Origin: Dysidea avara
Taxonomy: Eukaryota; Porifera; Demospongiae; Dictyoceratida; Dysideidae
Length of the DNA stretch: 64,000 bases
Assembly (NCBI RefSeq): GCF_963678975.1
Contig: NC_089272.1
Span: 60,338,574-60,402,573, forward strand
Direction of reading: 5' to 3'
Part shown: piece by piece, positions 33,748 to 44,802 of the stretch
Layout: the number at the start of each line of letters is the position of its first letter
Position numbering within the stretch: the first letter of the stretch is position 1
Notes under the pieces: generated by a model
Databases searched by the model: none
Told to the model about the DNA's origin: nothing
The model's input: only the letters and a program-made list of their open reading frames with translations
Made by a program: the position numbers and the translations under genes

Positions 33748-36264
33748 GGTGGGGACTATTCTACGGAACGGAACTGAACGGAATGATGGACTAAACCACG
33801 GAACGGAACGCTTTCTCAAATTGAAGCTTGCAACTTACCATTGCTGAAACTTCCCTTATAAGTTAGCAGTGGCATCTCCAGTGGGTGATTAAACATAAGA
33901 TAAAAAGAATTAACGGATCGATTGTGGGTTTCTGTTGGTTGTCATTAGTAACGAAGTATTATTGTGGGATGAGCTGTATCAGTGATGTTCATCCATATGG
34001 AAGGGAACTTTATATGAGCTGTTTTTCTTATTTAGACTTTAGAAAACAGTCTGGGCCGGTCTTTCAAGTCATAAGTCAGTGTATAAATAAAGCAAGCAGG
34101 AAGATACTGGTAACAGGAAAGAGCCAGCTGAATTAAAACTTGAAGAATTTTGTGCAGTGTGTGAGGAGCAAATATTTTGGCAGACCGCAAGGAGGGTATA
34201 TTCTGCAAACATCACTGAAGTGTATGCATGGAGTTATTTATATATTAACAGCTGGTGCAATGGACTAATGCCGTATTCAATAGTGATCTGATTTTATCTG
34301 TTGCACAATTCAAGGATGTGTCTGACTGCTAGCCTTGAATCAGGCTAAATGCCAAAACTCCAAGATCAGCTAAATCTCTATTATAAGCCGCATGTGAAAC
34401 CATGCCCGTAGCCACCAGGCAAACGTGATTTGGACCAGGATGTGTGTGTAATTTCAATGTATCTAGTCAGACCTGAAATGGAACACTCACATTAATTACA
34501 TGCCACCTAAGAATCCTAGGATTTCTTAAGTGTAACATTTCACATGCTTCACTTCAAACAAAACAGGTTAAATTTGTTTGTCTATTTTCAAGTGATTCCC
34601 AGTCCAGCTGGTCCATGAAATTACAATGGAATCACATGTATTTGTTACAGTGCGGGCTGTCCTGTGTTGGATCTACTCTAGAGTTGAGATTTCAAGGTAG
34701 ACTCACTGCCAATGTACTGACACTAGTACTGTTGTAGCATGTTTAAGTGGAGGACAAATGAAATAGTAATGCTAGATTATTTATGTATACAAATTTTTCA
34801 TAATGAAATTGATATCCCATTTTGATTTGTACTTCCACTTAGCAACATATTCAAGAACAAGAAGCTACCACACTTAATCTCCAACCACTGTCATTAATTA
34901 ACCAAGATCTCACTAGTCTGTAATTCACCTTACTGTAGTGATTTTATTGATTCATCTGTATGTTTTCTTCATTTTCCTTTGACGTTGTACCAAGAGTTCA
35001 TAATAAGGTGGAGAGTGTCTAACTTGAACGCATTCACCAAACACCCTGCTTAAAGTAACACCTCAGCCTTATTTCAGAACAAAGGCTTTACCTTCTTCAG
35101 CAACACTAATCAACAGTTTTCTATCCCCCAGTAAAGGTGTTGATTTGATGAAAGGTGAACTTTACGCAGGGTGTTTGTACAGGCCATACTGAGAGTTAGA
35201 CACTCTCCCCCATACAAATCAGTATTACGAACTCTTGGTTGTACAGTATAGGTAAACTAAGATAAGTTTCTCTCCCATCTTATTCTAGGATTTCTATTGA
35301 CAAGGAAAATTCAATTATTTGTATACAGGCTCAAAATTGAGATAATATAAAGAAAGTGAATTAATATTAATATTATATAGTCAGTTTGCTTTTGGATATT
35401 TAATGCCTCCAACCACAACAAAAATTCGATGAATCCATGCATCTCATCACTGGTCGTCTGAACATTCTGAAAGTGATACCTCACTCAATCAACCATATAT
35501 TGTTTATTAGACTGAATAAAGTCATGATTACCTAAACAATTACTTAATTAATGTTTTATAATTATCCTATTCCATTTTTCCTGGAGGTTCCACTGAGAAA
35601 ATGCAATTTCAGCAATGATAGCAGCTAGCCAAGCTGCAAGTTGATTCAGAAAGCATTCCATTCTGTAAAATAGACCCCATTCAGAATTCAACTCAGTACT
35701 CAGGCTGAGATATCTGACAATAGTCCACTACTCTGTTAATGAATCATTGATGTTCACACAATATAGCCTCCTTGAGGTATCTGAATGTTTGCTCCTCACA
35801 CACTGCACAAAATTCCTTTAGATTCTGCTTAGACTGAGTTGATTCAGCTTGTCACCATACTTGTTTCCTTTGTAGTGTAGCTATACACATACTGATTTAT
35901 GCCGATTAGAAAGGCTGGGCCTCAGACTGTACATTCTAAAGTCAAGTAAGTAAAAATAACTCACATACTAGTAAAAAAAGTCATACATTAAGTTCCCTAC
36001 TTGATATATCCGAAGATGAACACACTGAGTCAGCTATTCCCACAATTAGTACTTCGTTACTAATGACAACCAACAAGAACCCACAATCGATCCTTAAATT
36101 CGTTTTATCTTTCTTGGGGTACGTTTGATTACCTGCTGGAAGTGCCACTGATAACTTGTACAGCAATGGTAAGCTGCAAGCTTCAATCTGAGAAAGCATT
36201 CCGTTCCGCAGTTTAGTCCATCATTCCGTTCCGTTCCGTTCCGTTCCGTAGAATAGTCCCCACC
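33748..36264. mobile_element. 2.5-kb foldback DNA element with 9-bp target duplication
   Basis: Terminal inverted repeats start GGTGGGGACTATTCTACGGA, contain GGAACGGAAC runs and extend imperfectly for several hundred bases (for example GGATCGATTGTGGGTT at 33916, mirrored at 36080). Flanks TTGATGTGT (33739-33747, 36265-36273) are perfect 9-bp direct repeats. A 9-bp duplication and long TIRs fit a Mutator-like element, but no transposase is present. A nested MITE lies in the middle. Confidence 0.85.
34990..35238. mobile_element. MITE nested in the 2.5-kb element, 5-bp duplication TTGTA
   Basis: Inverted ends CCAAGAGTTCRTAATA with mirrored GAGAGTGTCTAACT further in. TTGTA on both sides (34985-34989, 35239-35243). 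The interior also mirrors ACACCCTG. Confidence 0.75.
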
Positions 36265-36762
36265 TTGATGTGTTGCCATAAAAGAGAACAAGAGGAACAG
36301 GATTTATTACAAATAGGACAAGATAGAAGTGAAGAAAAGTGATCAGCCGAGGAAGCACTGGCTGGGATATCCGCCATCATTGGTGAGGGCTGCAAAGATG
36401 ATTGCATCATAGTGTGAGACAAATCACGACTGTCTGAACTTGCTGGAGAGGGCACAACTTTATCAGGACTTGCTGGAATAGTAACAACTTTATCAGGGCT
36501 TGCTGAAGCGGACAAAACTACATCAGAACTTGCTGGAGAAAGAGCAACTTCAATACTTCGTACACTACCAATACTTCGGACGAAATTCAAACATTTCGTC
36601 CAGTGTTACTATGTATTATTATTGATTGTTGTGCAGACCTCAAAAGAGTATGGTGCACAAAAAAGGGTACAATTGCTACTGTCAATTACAAAAGGAAAAC
36701 AAACTTATATAATTATACAATATTTACTATACACAAGACCATATATACACATTGATAAATTA

Positions 36763-37020
36763 TTAAACAGTTACTAGTCCAGTTAGGCTGTGCTTGAATT
36801 GATCAATCTCTGTTAAATCAATCACGTGTTGGGGTAAGGAATTCCAAATATTGATTGCAGAGGGGGGAAAAGAAAATTTATAACAGTCAATTCTAGTCAT
36901 ATGTATATAATTGGTTTCATCATTCTTACGCGCAACAGGGAAGTACTCAATAGAGGGTTTGCACGCGAAAAGTATTGTGGCGCGAATTATAAAAATGCTT
37001 AACAACCGTTGCTAGTCTAA
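36763..37020 (-). pseudogene. LINE reverse-transcriptase C-terminus fragment
   Basis: The minus strand encodes FPVARKNDETNYIHMTRIDC, YKFSFPPSAINIWNSLPQHV and a final helix ending TGLVTV before a stop. INIWNSLP is the usual terminal motif of CR1/L2/Jockey-like LINE polymerases. Only about 80 residues remain. Confidence 0.75.
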
Positions 37021-37345
37021 CATTTGTGAGGTTTACTTTTCAATCGCACGCAATGGGGGCGAATGCACTTATTTCGTCACCACGCTTTACCAAATAAGAG
37101 AATCTCTGTCAAAAGCTAGGATAAGGTTAACAACAAATAGTAAATACTAGCAGTAAGTTGAACAAGCGTAATATCAATTTTTCATCGATTATCGTGAACC
37201 CTGACACTTTGTAAAATTTTGACGACGGATATCCTAGTTTATACAAGTGACTAACATAGCGAACTTGTTCCAATCTACACTGAACTATTGAGACTGGCTG
37301 TAGCCTTCACTCGCGTACCTCACAAATGTCTGACAAGCAACAATT
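37000..37345. mobile_element. small foldback element
   Basis: ACATTTGTGAGGT at 37020 is mirrored by ACCTCACAAATGT at 37316, with weaker pairing of GTTGCTAGTC/GACAAGCAAC outside it. Ends not fixed. Confidence 0.5.
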
Positions 37346-37715
37346 GTAAAGTATTTTACGAAAATACGCCATAACGCATCACGCGTGCAATCCCTCTATG
37401 GGCTGCTACTCCATCGTCTAGTGTGAAGATTGCAAAGCTGCTATGATAGGAAGATCGTCAAGTCGAAACTAGGTAAAGCTTGGAATAGTCAAGCGGAGTA
37501 ATTTTGCGTAATTGTCGACTGTATAAAAACTGTCCTGCTAAGCCTGAGCCCCGGCCTGAGCTACTATTCCTCCCACGTGCAATTGAACCGGCTTCGTTTC
37601 TATAATTTTGCTTAGTCGCAGCGGAAACGTGACGTTTTTGCGCATGCGCCTCCGCATAATATCCTAATTAAGAATTTTTAAAAGTTACTTATTACAGTGC
37701 ACAATAGCCATGTTT
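37346..37715. other. no gene seen
   Basis: Less AT-rich than the surroundings, with scattered CG dinucleotides. No coding or repeat feature supported. Confidence 0.3.
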
Positions 37716-37800
37716 GAATTTCGCTCTTTACGAAGTTAGCTACATGAATTTCGCTCTTTACGAAGTTACATGGATTTCGTTCTTTACGAAGTTACATGCT
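37716..37800. repeat. three tandem copies, 28-bp type unit
   Basis: GAATTTCGCTCTTTACGAAG occurs twice (37720, 37746) and as GGATTTCGTTCTTTACGAAG at 37771, separated by TTAGCTACAT or TTACAT. Confidence 0.85.
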
Positions 37801-38979
37801 CTCTTGTCTATAGGCCGGATTTGATGCGCTTCTGGTTCCACCTTCCAACAGGTATAGTTCTGTCTTTGCTTAGTTACACATGTCTCTCCCTGTGTTACAA
37901 GTGCTTGGATCATAACTGTTTCTTATAAACATGTTATGCACTACCTAATCTACAGTATAATAATGTCAGTGTGTCATAGCACACTAGCTAATTACAGAAA
38001 GTAACTGAATATGTAGCAACCCCGAAAAATCACCTTTGGTAGTACGTAGTAAGGAACAGGGCACTACATATGCAATAAAGTATCCACCTGTACAATAAAA
38101 TTACTATTATGTACAACTTAATTTTGACAGTTTATTATGGTTATACAGTATACAATATCATTACACACAACTAACTTTGGCCTTCAACATAGTGTATTAT
38201 CACAAGTAAACTCCCACACAGTAGCAACTGCCACGACTTCATCTACATGTAGAGCAGACAGAGAGTATACACTGCTGGGCAGCACATGAGACTTTTAATT
38301 CTACACTACATGCAGCATTGTGCCAAAGCATGCTTTCATCCCAAAAGACTGTACTACTCACAATTTTACCCATAACTGCACAGTACTGAAAAAATGAGTA
38401 GTTAATACTGTGGCAAACAGTGAATGTCACTGCAAATTTTTAGTGATGGTCACTAAAATGCATAATGACACTCACTATTTGCCGTACTGTGTGAACTGGT
38501 TTGTGGATAGCTATTTATTATCAAGTGCAAGCTTTCAATGCATCAAGACTAATTCATAAATAAAACATTAGAACCACTTGCCTGTCATCTGAAGATCACA
38601 ATCTCTGGAGATCACAATGTTAAAAATAGTGATTTAATTTTTTTAAAATTTAATATGTTTGCAATTTAAATAATGGATAATGGTAATGACCTGCTTGCCC
38701 ACATTATATTTTAGAAAAACACTTTTTATTAAACAGTGGTCTTAGATTATAGAAATCCATACATCTGTGTAACTATATCAACAGTTGTGTCATGTTGAGT
38801 AGCAACATGTTATAGCTACTGACCTTCTTGTCAGTGCAGTTGTCAGTGTATTTTCACTAGTCTATAGGGTTAGGTGGTAAGGATTGTACGATACAAAGCT
38901 TAATTACATCATTAAATTCACACAGTTGTGTAGTCAGAGTTAAAGTAGATATAGTTAGTTACTAAATCCTAGCATTATA
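37801..38979. other. no gene seen
   Basis: AT-rich spacer. Contains a perfect palindrome TTTTAGTGATGGTCACTAAAA-like site at 38438-38458, shared with an intron of the Ginger element (58360). Confidence 0.35.
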
Positions 38980-39449
38980 TGTGACCGTCTCAGCAAAAAC
39001 CCGACTTGTTCGCACAAGCATGCGTATTGAGAAAATTGAAATTTAAAAATAATTCGTAAAATTACGCATGCTACAAAAAACTACGCAAATTGTTATCGAG
39101 CCAGTACTCGAAGAAGGAAGACTCAAATCGATTAAAACTATATACCATCTTATTCGCCTGTTCATGAAGAGTTCGAAAATCTTTGTTTCGTTTCCCTAAC
39201 TCCAACGGTATGCGTGTCACGTGCGTTTGTTTACGATGCGGTAAACGTAAACAAGGTTGTCATCGTTTCTTCTACGAAACCACCTTATCTTGCTCTTCCT
39301 ACTGCCTAACGCTATAATTCCAAAACTACACTCCACAGAAGGCTGAAACTTTGGTGGTCCATTCCTTGGACACTGCTGATATTGCTAAGTGAATAAAAAA
39401 GATTTTTTTAATTGTGCGAATAAGTCCGGTTTTTGCTGAGACGGTCACA
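38980..39449. mobile_element. Tc1/mariner-type MITE with TA duplication
   Basis: TIR TGTGACCGTCTCAGCAAAAA on the left and the inverse on the right, continuing to GTTCGCACAA/TTGTGCGAAT. TA on both sides. 470 bp, no transposase. Confidence 0.85.
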
Positions 39450-39590
39450 TATTATAGTTATAAAGCGTTAGTATTTTTTACCAACAAACCGTTTTAATTA
39501 AATAATATGTAGCCTTGGTTACTAGTACATACACCCGAGAACAAGTTTACAATACAGCATTTCAAATAAATTTTTTTAAAGTCTTAACGC

Positions 39591-40519
39591 TCAAACTGTG
39601 GGCAGAAAGGCGAACTCTGCCCAATCCTGTGTCAATGGAATCGTCACCATTACAGATGCAGAATTGCCACATTGAACATCGATAGCAACCTTCTGAATCA
39701 AGAATTGGGTTGATCTATTATCACCAGACTGCCCCATTACCAGGGACATATCCGCCTCACTGATGAGCGTGCACATGGTTCCCAAGTACCCAGGGTATCA
39801 ACACATAGAGGCCAGAAGTAAAAAGGAGTTAGAGAAGAATACTTCCTGATCTTAGCTGACTCTGCAGAGTTTGCCACCCGGCTGGCACCATTTGCTGAAG
39901 TAGACAAATTAGATGGGGCTAAGGTATCTGAACAGGTAAAGTTCCAGAGCAAGGATTTCCACCTCATTAACTGAAATGAAGTCATTAAGATATTGTTATT
40001 GTCGTAATGATTGTATTACAATAATAACAATTGCATGTACGTTAACGTATGATTATGATTATGATTATGATGTGATTTGGGTTGAGGCTTAGAAACCTGT
40101 ACGCCCATTCAATTACGTACATACAAATGCATAAATGAGATTCAATAAACAAAAATTAACTATCAATATAATTATTACATTAACAAGTACGTATGTCCAG
40201 GACACAGCTGAAAAACAGCTTTAGCTGATGCTGTCTCCCTGTTTAAATAACAAGAAAAACAAAAAATAACAAAAAAGGTAAGCTCCACGACCAAAGAGTC
40301 AGTGACATGCCATCTAGCCTCTTAATATCATCCCAACACACACCGGCAGGCTCCAAAACAGCAAGTAGACACCACAGTGTGACAAATAGTTTCATCCACT
40401 ACAGCGTGTCGAGGAATGCCTCCCGTACGCCTGCAAGACAAACCATGAGTACCAAAAACGCGAAGGGTGCGACACCTTCGCAAATCTGTACGTGATTTGA
40501 AATCATTACTAATTTTCAT
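39591..40519 (-). pseudogene. retroelement E: LINE/RLE C-terminal fragment
   Basis: Minus-strand pieces read in order: RVFGTHGLSCRRTGGIPRHA (40519 region), KRLDGMSLTLW at about 40300, then after a 0.3-kb interruption RWKSLLWNFTCSDTLAPS, KIRKYSSLTPFYFWPLCVDT (39985-39745) and, after a frameshift, GDNRSTQFLIQKVAIDVQCG to a stop at 39591. The order Cys/His cluster, R-x-DG, W-x-FTC matches the C-terminal endonuclease region of a LINE family common in cnidarian and sponge genomes (from memory, not checked). It lacks the RT core and is broken. Confidence 0.65.
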
Positions 40520-40692
40520 GATTTGAAACTTGGATCTGTGATTAATTTTTGAAATTGAATTTGTGATTTGAAACTTGATTTGAAATGTGAAACGTTAGGC
40601 GTGATTGCCAGACTGTGATTTGTAAGGTTATTACTGGGTTCTGAAAGACATCAGTTCATGATAAGAATTATGAACTGGAGGAAGACTGAGTG

Positions 40693-40740
40693 TAGCCCCG
40701 ACTAGACATTGGGTGACCTGCAGTTCGAATCCTGGGGCTA
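40693..40740 (+). repeat. tRNA-like SINE fragment (B box)
   Basis: CAGTTCGAATCC matches an RNA polymerase III B box, and TAGCCCC...GGGGCTA could pair as an acceptor stem. Only 48 nt and no A box, so not a functional tRNA gene. Confidence 0.35.
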
Positions 40741-40810
40741 GAGGGATTTTTTCCTTACTGTGGCCCCTTTATTGTTACACCTTATCAGTCAGTAAGTCAA
40801 GTCATTAGGT

Positions 40811-41870
40811 CTAAGTCCCTGAAATTAGGTGAGAGCTGATGAAGAGTTCTATAAACAAGGATGGCAGTATGGAATCTTTACGTTCAGCCAAAGTGTGGCA
40901 CAAAAAACTTTGTGTAGCTGGGATCAACGAACAAAACTTAGAATGAATACGTTCAAACTTTTTAAAATAATGTACAGACAAAGGTGACCACACAACATCA
41001 CAATAGTCCAGTAAACGAAGTACAAAAGCACAATACAACTTGCCCAGCAGCTCATTAGATAAGGGACACAAATGATAAAGACAGTGCAGCCTAGACTGCA
41101 CTCTCTGATAACCATATTGAGTATGCTTCTGCCAAGTCAAATTTTCATCAATGTAAACTCCAAGATATTTAAGAAATAGTACTCGACAAAGCTGTTTTCT
41201 GCTGATATTAATACACAAATCACTATCCCGTAATTTCTGTCGAGAGCCAATCAACATTACATGAGATTTTCCCACACTAAGACTTAACTGGTTGGTCGGC
41301 AACCAAAAGTCAACAGAATCCATATCACTCTGCAAGCCACATTTTTCCGAGAACAAGTCACCACTAGAGCAATGTAACTCCATATCATCACAATACATAT
41401 TTAGTTGAGAGCCTTGAACAACAGACGGTAGATCGTTCATTTATATACTGAACAACGAAGGGCCCAAAATGGACCCCTGAGGCACACCAGCATGAACCGT
41501 ACCCCAGTTAGAAGCTGATCCCTGAAAACACACCCGCTGCCTACAGCACGACAATTACCTAGCAAACCACACAAGAGAATCATCCAGTACTCCATAGCAA
41601 GCCAACTTTGACAGTAGAATGTCATAATTCACACAATCAAAGGCCTTAGACACATCCAAGAAGGCAGCAGCAGTAAATTTACTTTCATCAATGGCCTTGC
41701 GCCAACAGTCAGTGACATACATTAAAACATCCTGAGTAGAGTGTTGTGGGCGAAAACCAGACTGTCTGTCTGATAATAAATTAAACTTCAACAGATAAGA
41801 AACTAATTGATCATGAACAACCTGCTCCAAAATCTTTGAAAGCACCGGTAAAACTGAAATCGGTCATCTA
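40811..41870 (-). pseudogene. Jockey/CR1-like LINE reverse transcriptase fragment
   Basis: The minus strand begins PISVLPVLSKILEQVVHDQL (about 41870), continues FRPQHSTQDVLMYVTDCWRK and AAFLDVSKAFDCVNYDILLS (catalytic D), then is frameshifted near 41560. The palm motif QGSILGP-like stretch is in another frame (about 41470). The frame 41440-40811 has MNDLPSVVQGSQLNMYCDDM (YCDD box), FLKYLGVYIDENLTWQKH and the thumb, ending in a stop at 40811-40813. It is truncated at both ends relative to a full LINE and has two frameshifts, so is inactive. The endonuclease part is absent. Confidence 0.88.
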
Positions 41871-42186
41871 GATTTATGACACTTTGAATATTGTGTTTGG
41901 TGCAATGCAATATACATAAAAAGCTTTGAAAATGCTGTACACAAAAATCATTACGCTGTAAGCTTCTTTTCCTTATATCTTTTGATAGAAACCACTGATT
42001 GAGGTGGGGTTTGCACTAAAATGACCCTGAAAATAGTACAATATTTGGCATACTAATGAATGTATGGAATGTTAATTATTTAATTTAGTTGGAAATCTCT
42101 ACTTACTATATTATAGTGTATGTAGTGAGACTACTACGTGAGTAGCATTTATAAAGTAGATAAGAAGGGGTAGCGGGTAGCTAGCA
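41871..42186. other. no gene seen
   Basis: AT-rich spacer between the LINE fragment and a SINE. Nothing supported. Confidence 0.35.
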
Positions 42187-42268
42187 GCGATAGCACAGTG
42201 GTTACCGCACTGCCCATAGTTGCAGCAGTCCAGGGTTCGAGTCCAGGTTGAGTTTTTGTGGTGTTTTT
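42187..42268 (+). repeat. tRNA-derived SINE head
   Basis: Pol III promoter elements are visible: A box TAGCACAGTGGTTACC and B box GGTTCGAGTCC, at normal tRNA spacing. The sequence continues GAGTTTTTGTG and is cut by a hAT MITE at 42269; it resumes at 42891 with GCTTTTGACTC. It does not fold into a good cloverleaf, so it is a SINE, not a tRNA gene. Confidence 0.65.
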
Positions 42269-42882
42269 TAGAGTTGCACCGATATGCATTTTTTCACATT
42301 TGCCGATACCGATTATTTGCCTATTCCTTTAACCGATATGCCGATATTTACCGATATTCTTCATTTCTTCAGAACAGAGGAGGAGGAGCAGAAAATCACC
42401 TAAAGTTTATGCGTATAAACTGCATTTGTAATGATAATGTAATCAATGTAATTAATTACGTGGGCGGCCGACTTTTACAATGTTTTACAGTTTTGCTACT
42501 ATCTCCTTTCATGGAAAAGGAAGCCAAGTAGTTATAAAACAGCTAATCAAACAGTGTTTTAGTGGGACTACAGACCCTTTGTGAAGAGTGATCAACTAAT
42601 TGCGTGGGCGGCCGATAAATATACACAGCCTACTATAGCCTTGCAACCACACTTGTGCAAACAAACAAACTCAAATAGTTACAAAACAGTTACAACAAAC
42701 CACTTACTGCTACATTCACCACCTTCTTTACTTTCACCTGTTCATTGTCATCAACTTAACGATTGATTGTGGGTTTCGGTTAACCGGCAAGTTATTTCCG
42801 CTTCGTTGCCGATACCGATACTTGTAAAATTAGCTAATATCGGTTGTTACCGATAATTCAACCGATTATCGGTGCAACTCTA
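42269..42882. mobile_element. hAT-type MITE with 8-bp duplication GTGTTTTT
   Basis: TIR TAGAGTTGCACCGATA at both ends; perfect GTGTTTTT flanks (42261-42268, 42883-42890). Many GCCGATACCGAT repeats lie near both ends and GTGGGCGGCCGA occurs twice inside (42460, 42604). 614 bp, no transposase. Confidence 0.92.
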
Positions 42883-42890
42883 GTGTTTTT

Positions 42891-43729
42891 GCTTTTGACT
42901 CTTTTTGTCTTAAGTTTTACCGTTGATTCAATAGCGAGTCCGACTTATTGAACTGTGTTTCGGTTCAATAACCACTGCCTATTATAAACAATACAAGCTC
43001 ACAGTGATAAATAATAATTTATTTTCAGCATTATTATTATTATTATTATTAGCACTTTACAGTAACCAGCACTGAAGGTCTGACAGCAACATGTGCTGCA
43101 GCCTTGTAGATTTCCAGCTAGTTATAGCTAGATACACATCGGCTTGTTAAAGTTCACCTAAGGGAACATTTTATGTATAAATGCTACATACAGCTGTAGA
43201 ACAGATGTGCTGAGTTGTACATGTGAATTAGGGGGTTTACCCTCTACCCAGTTGAGAGACCCCCTCTTGATAAATCCTGGATCCACCCCTGTGTTGTAAG
43301 TGACTGCATGTGTAGGTAGCATTGTCTGCAGCAGTTTAACCTGATGCAGTGATACTGTATGTTGTTCTGAGTACCCACAATAAATATACGCATAAATTTT
43401 GAACATAGTTGGCATGTACTCTTCTGTAGCCAATTTGCTCATTTGAAGCATTACAGAACCAAGAGAGTAATTCACTGTGATGATTTTAACACAATCACCC
43501 TCACAGAACACCGATACACACGTACACACAGACCAATAGTGTACTATGTGTATCATGAGTATCTGTTGTATAATCATTTCCTTGAACACCAGAAAACCAC
43601 TGCATCAAATACATATCTTGGCAAACCATTATTGACATAATCACCACATCACATGACCACTGGTGGGTGTGGATACTATTGTTGTGGGTAGAGAATGGAA
43701 CAGGAAAATAGAAATGGGTGGTGACCACA
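42891..43729. other. SINE remainder, ATT microsatellite, lone MITE end
   Basis: 42891-42990 is the likely body of the split SINE. An (ATT)n run lies at 43028-43050. 43230-43291 ends CCTGGATCCACCCCTG, a lone right end of the CAGGGGCGGATCC family. No gene. Confidence 0.4.
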
Positions 43730-43735
43730 ATACAA

Positions 43736-43743
43736 TATAAAAT
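43736..43743 (+). promoter_or_regulatory. TATA box of the secreted-protein gene
   Basis: TATAAAAT lies 28 bp upstream of the first ATG (43771) and 58 bp upstream of the second (43801). With a start site 25-30 bp downstream, the first ATG would have almost no leader, which favours the second ATG. Confidence 0.5.
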
Positions 43744-43770
43744 ACGATTGTTCTATTTTGTGCATTAGAA

Positions 43771-44802
43771 TTGTTCAGTGTTTTGCATCAACCTCTAACA
43801 ATGCTAGTAGTTTATTACATTGTAACAATGATCCTCACTAAAGAACTGGTGATGGCTGCTGACCAGTGTGAAGATTACCACTTTCAATCACCTTTCCACC
43901 CTGGTGAGTCCTGTGAGGACATTTACAATATGAATCCTGAGAGTCAGGACAAGCCAGGATATTATTGGATATTAGATGGTCCCACCAGGGTATATTGTGG
44001 AATGGCTTATACTGGGTCGTCTTGTGCAGACATCTACAACAATAATCTTGAAACTGGTGACAAATCAGGTTACTATCGTATTAATGACACACAATGGACA
44101 TATTGTAACATGACACAAATTCCTGTTGGCTTTATCTCCACATGTGCTGGTGTTGGTGGAGGATGGAGAAGGGTTGCCCATATCAATGTCAGTGCAGGAG
44201 ATGACTGTCCTAGTGGATGGCGTAGAGACACTTACTCTAATGTTAGTTTCTGTCGTCTGGTCAGTGATGACCCACTTACTTGCTCTTCTGCCAACTTCTC
44301 CACTAATGAAACAAGTTACCAGAGGGTGTGTGGTAGAGCAAGAGGATATCAGAAGGGAGCCCAAATTAGTTTCTGGTCTTATCACTATCGTGGTCAAACA
44401 ATTGATGGCTACTATGCTGATGGTCTACTGATCACTTATGGCAGCCCTCGTCAACACATTTGGAGTTATATCGTTGGAGACTATGATAATCATACTATTA
44501 ATACTAACTGTCCATGTGCTTATGGAGGATTATCCCCTCCTCCTTTTGTGGGTACTAACTATTACTGTGAATCAGGAGCTACTGATGTTTACGATATCTC
44601 TGCCTATTACTTCAATGACCCATTGTGGGACAGAGCTGGTTGCATCACTAGTAATTGTTGTGATACCCCTACCCAACCATGGTTTTATCGTGAGTTGTCC
44701 GGAGCAACTACAAGTGCTATAGAAGCAAGGATATGTTCGCGGAATGAAGGCTGGGCTCAAGGATCTCCTTTGATTGATCAACTGGAGCTCTACATTCAGT
44801 AA
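43771..44802 (+). CDS. secreted protein with duplicated fibrinogen-like motif
   Basis: An intact single-exon frame of 343 codons, the best candidate for a live host gene here. Residues 11-30 (MLVVYYIVTMILTKELVMAA) form a signal peptide if the second Met at 43801 is used. Two copies of a motif like the start of fibrinogen-related domains follow: SCEDIYNMNP with KPGYYWI and YCGM (48-78), and SCADIYNNN with KSGYYRI and YCNM (85-114). The rest of the fibrinogen fold is absent. From residue 131 comes a Cys-rich region (GWRRVAHINVSAGDDCPSGW, VCGRARGYQKG, DGYYADGLLITYGSPRQHIW, CPCAYGG, DPLWDRAGC, NCCDTPTQPWF, ELYIQ end) that I recall from sponge and cnidarian proteins without a name. Several N-glycosylation sites and about 20 cysteines suit an extracellular recognition or matrix protein. 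Function is not known. Confidence 0.85.
   Translation: MFSVLHQPLTMLVVYYIVTMILTKELVMAADQCEDYHFQSPFHPGESCEDIYNMNPESQDKPGYYWILDGPTRVYCGMAYTGSSCADIYNNNLETGDKSGYYRINDTQWTYCNMTQIPVGFISTCAGVGGGWRRVAHINVSAGDDCPSGWRRDTYSNVSFCRLVSDDPLTCSSANFSTNETSYQRVCGRARGYQKGAQISFWSYHYRGQTIDGYYADGLLITYGSPRQHIWSYIVGDYDNHTINTNCPCAYGGLSPPPFVGTNYYCESGATDVYDISAYYFNDPLWDRAGCITSNCCDTPTQPWFYRELSGATTSAIEARICSRNEGWAQGSPLIDQLELYIQ

Larger units (their letters stand above)
30662..36598 (-). pseudogene. retroelement D: RLE-type non-LTR element, interrupted
   Basis: Minus strand, about 3.4 kb of element split by the insertion 33748-36264. The 5' part (36590-36274) has Ser/Pro-rich repeats and a C2H2 zinc finger starting CPICNKSCSSCS; the insertion falls between its two zinc-binding histidines. 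The 33745-32490 part holds further Cys/His residues and ends RPIAVGEILRRLASRLC. The RT core is 32635-31658: LALLKIDMKNAFNECNRSA, STGVQQGDPLGPFLFSLVL and WYLDDGTF (a YLDD box). The 3' part (31787-30662) has a CCHC-like cluster (CTCLSVIDQFGDHLLGC) and the endonuclease RPGDIYHPD, YFDLSVRS. At least two frameshifts occur (near 32500-32630 and 31660-31800) and another near 31500. Inactive. Confidence 0.88.

Noticed and set aside
40693-42253. tRNA genes
   Set aside because: Pol III boxes are present but neither site folds as a proper cloverleaf; both look like SINE fragments.
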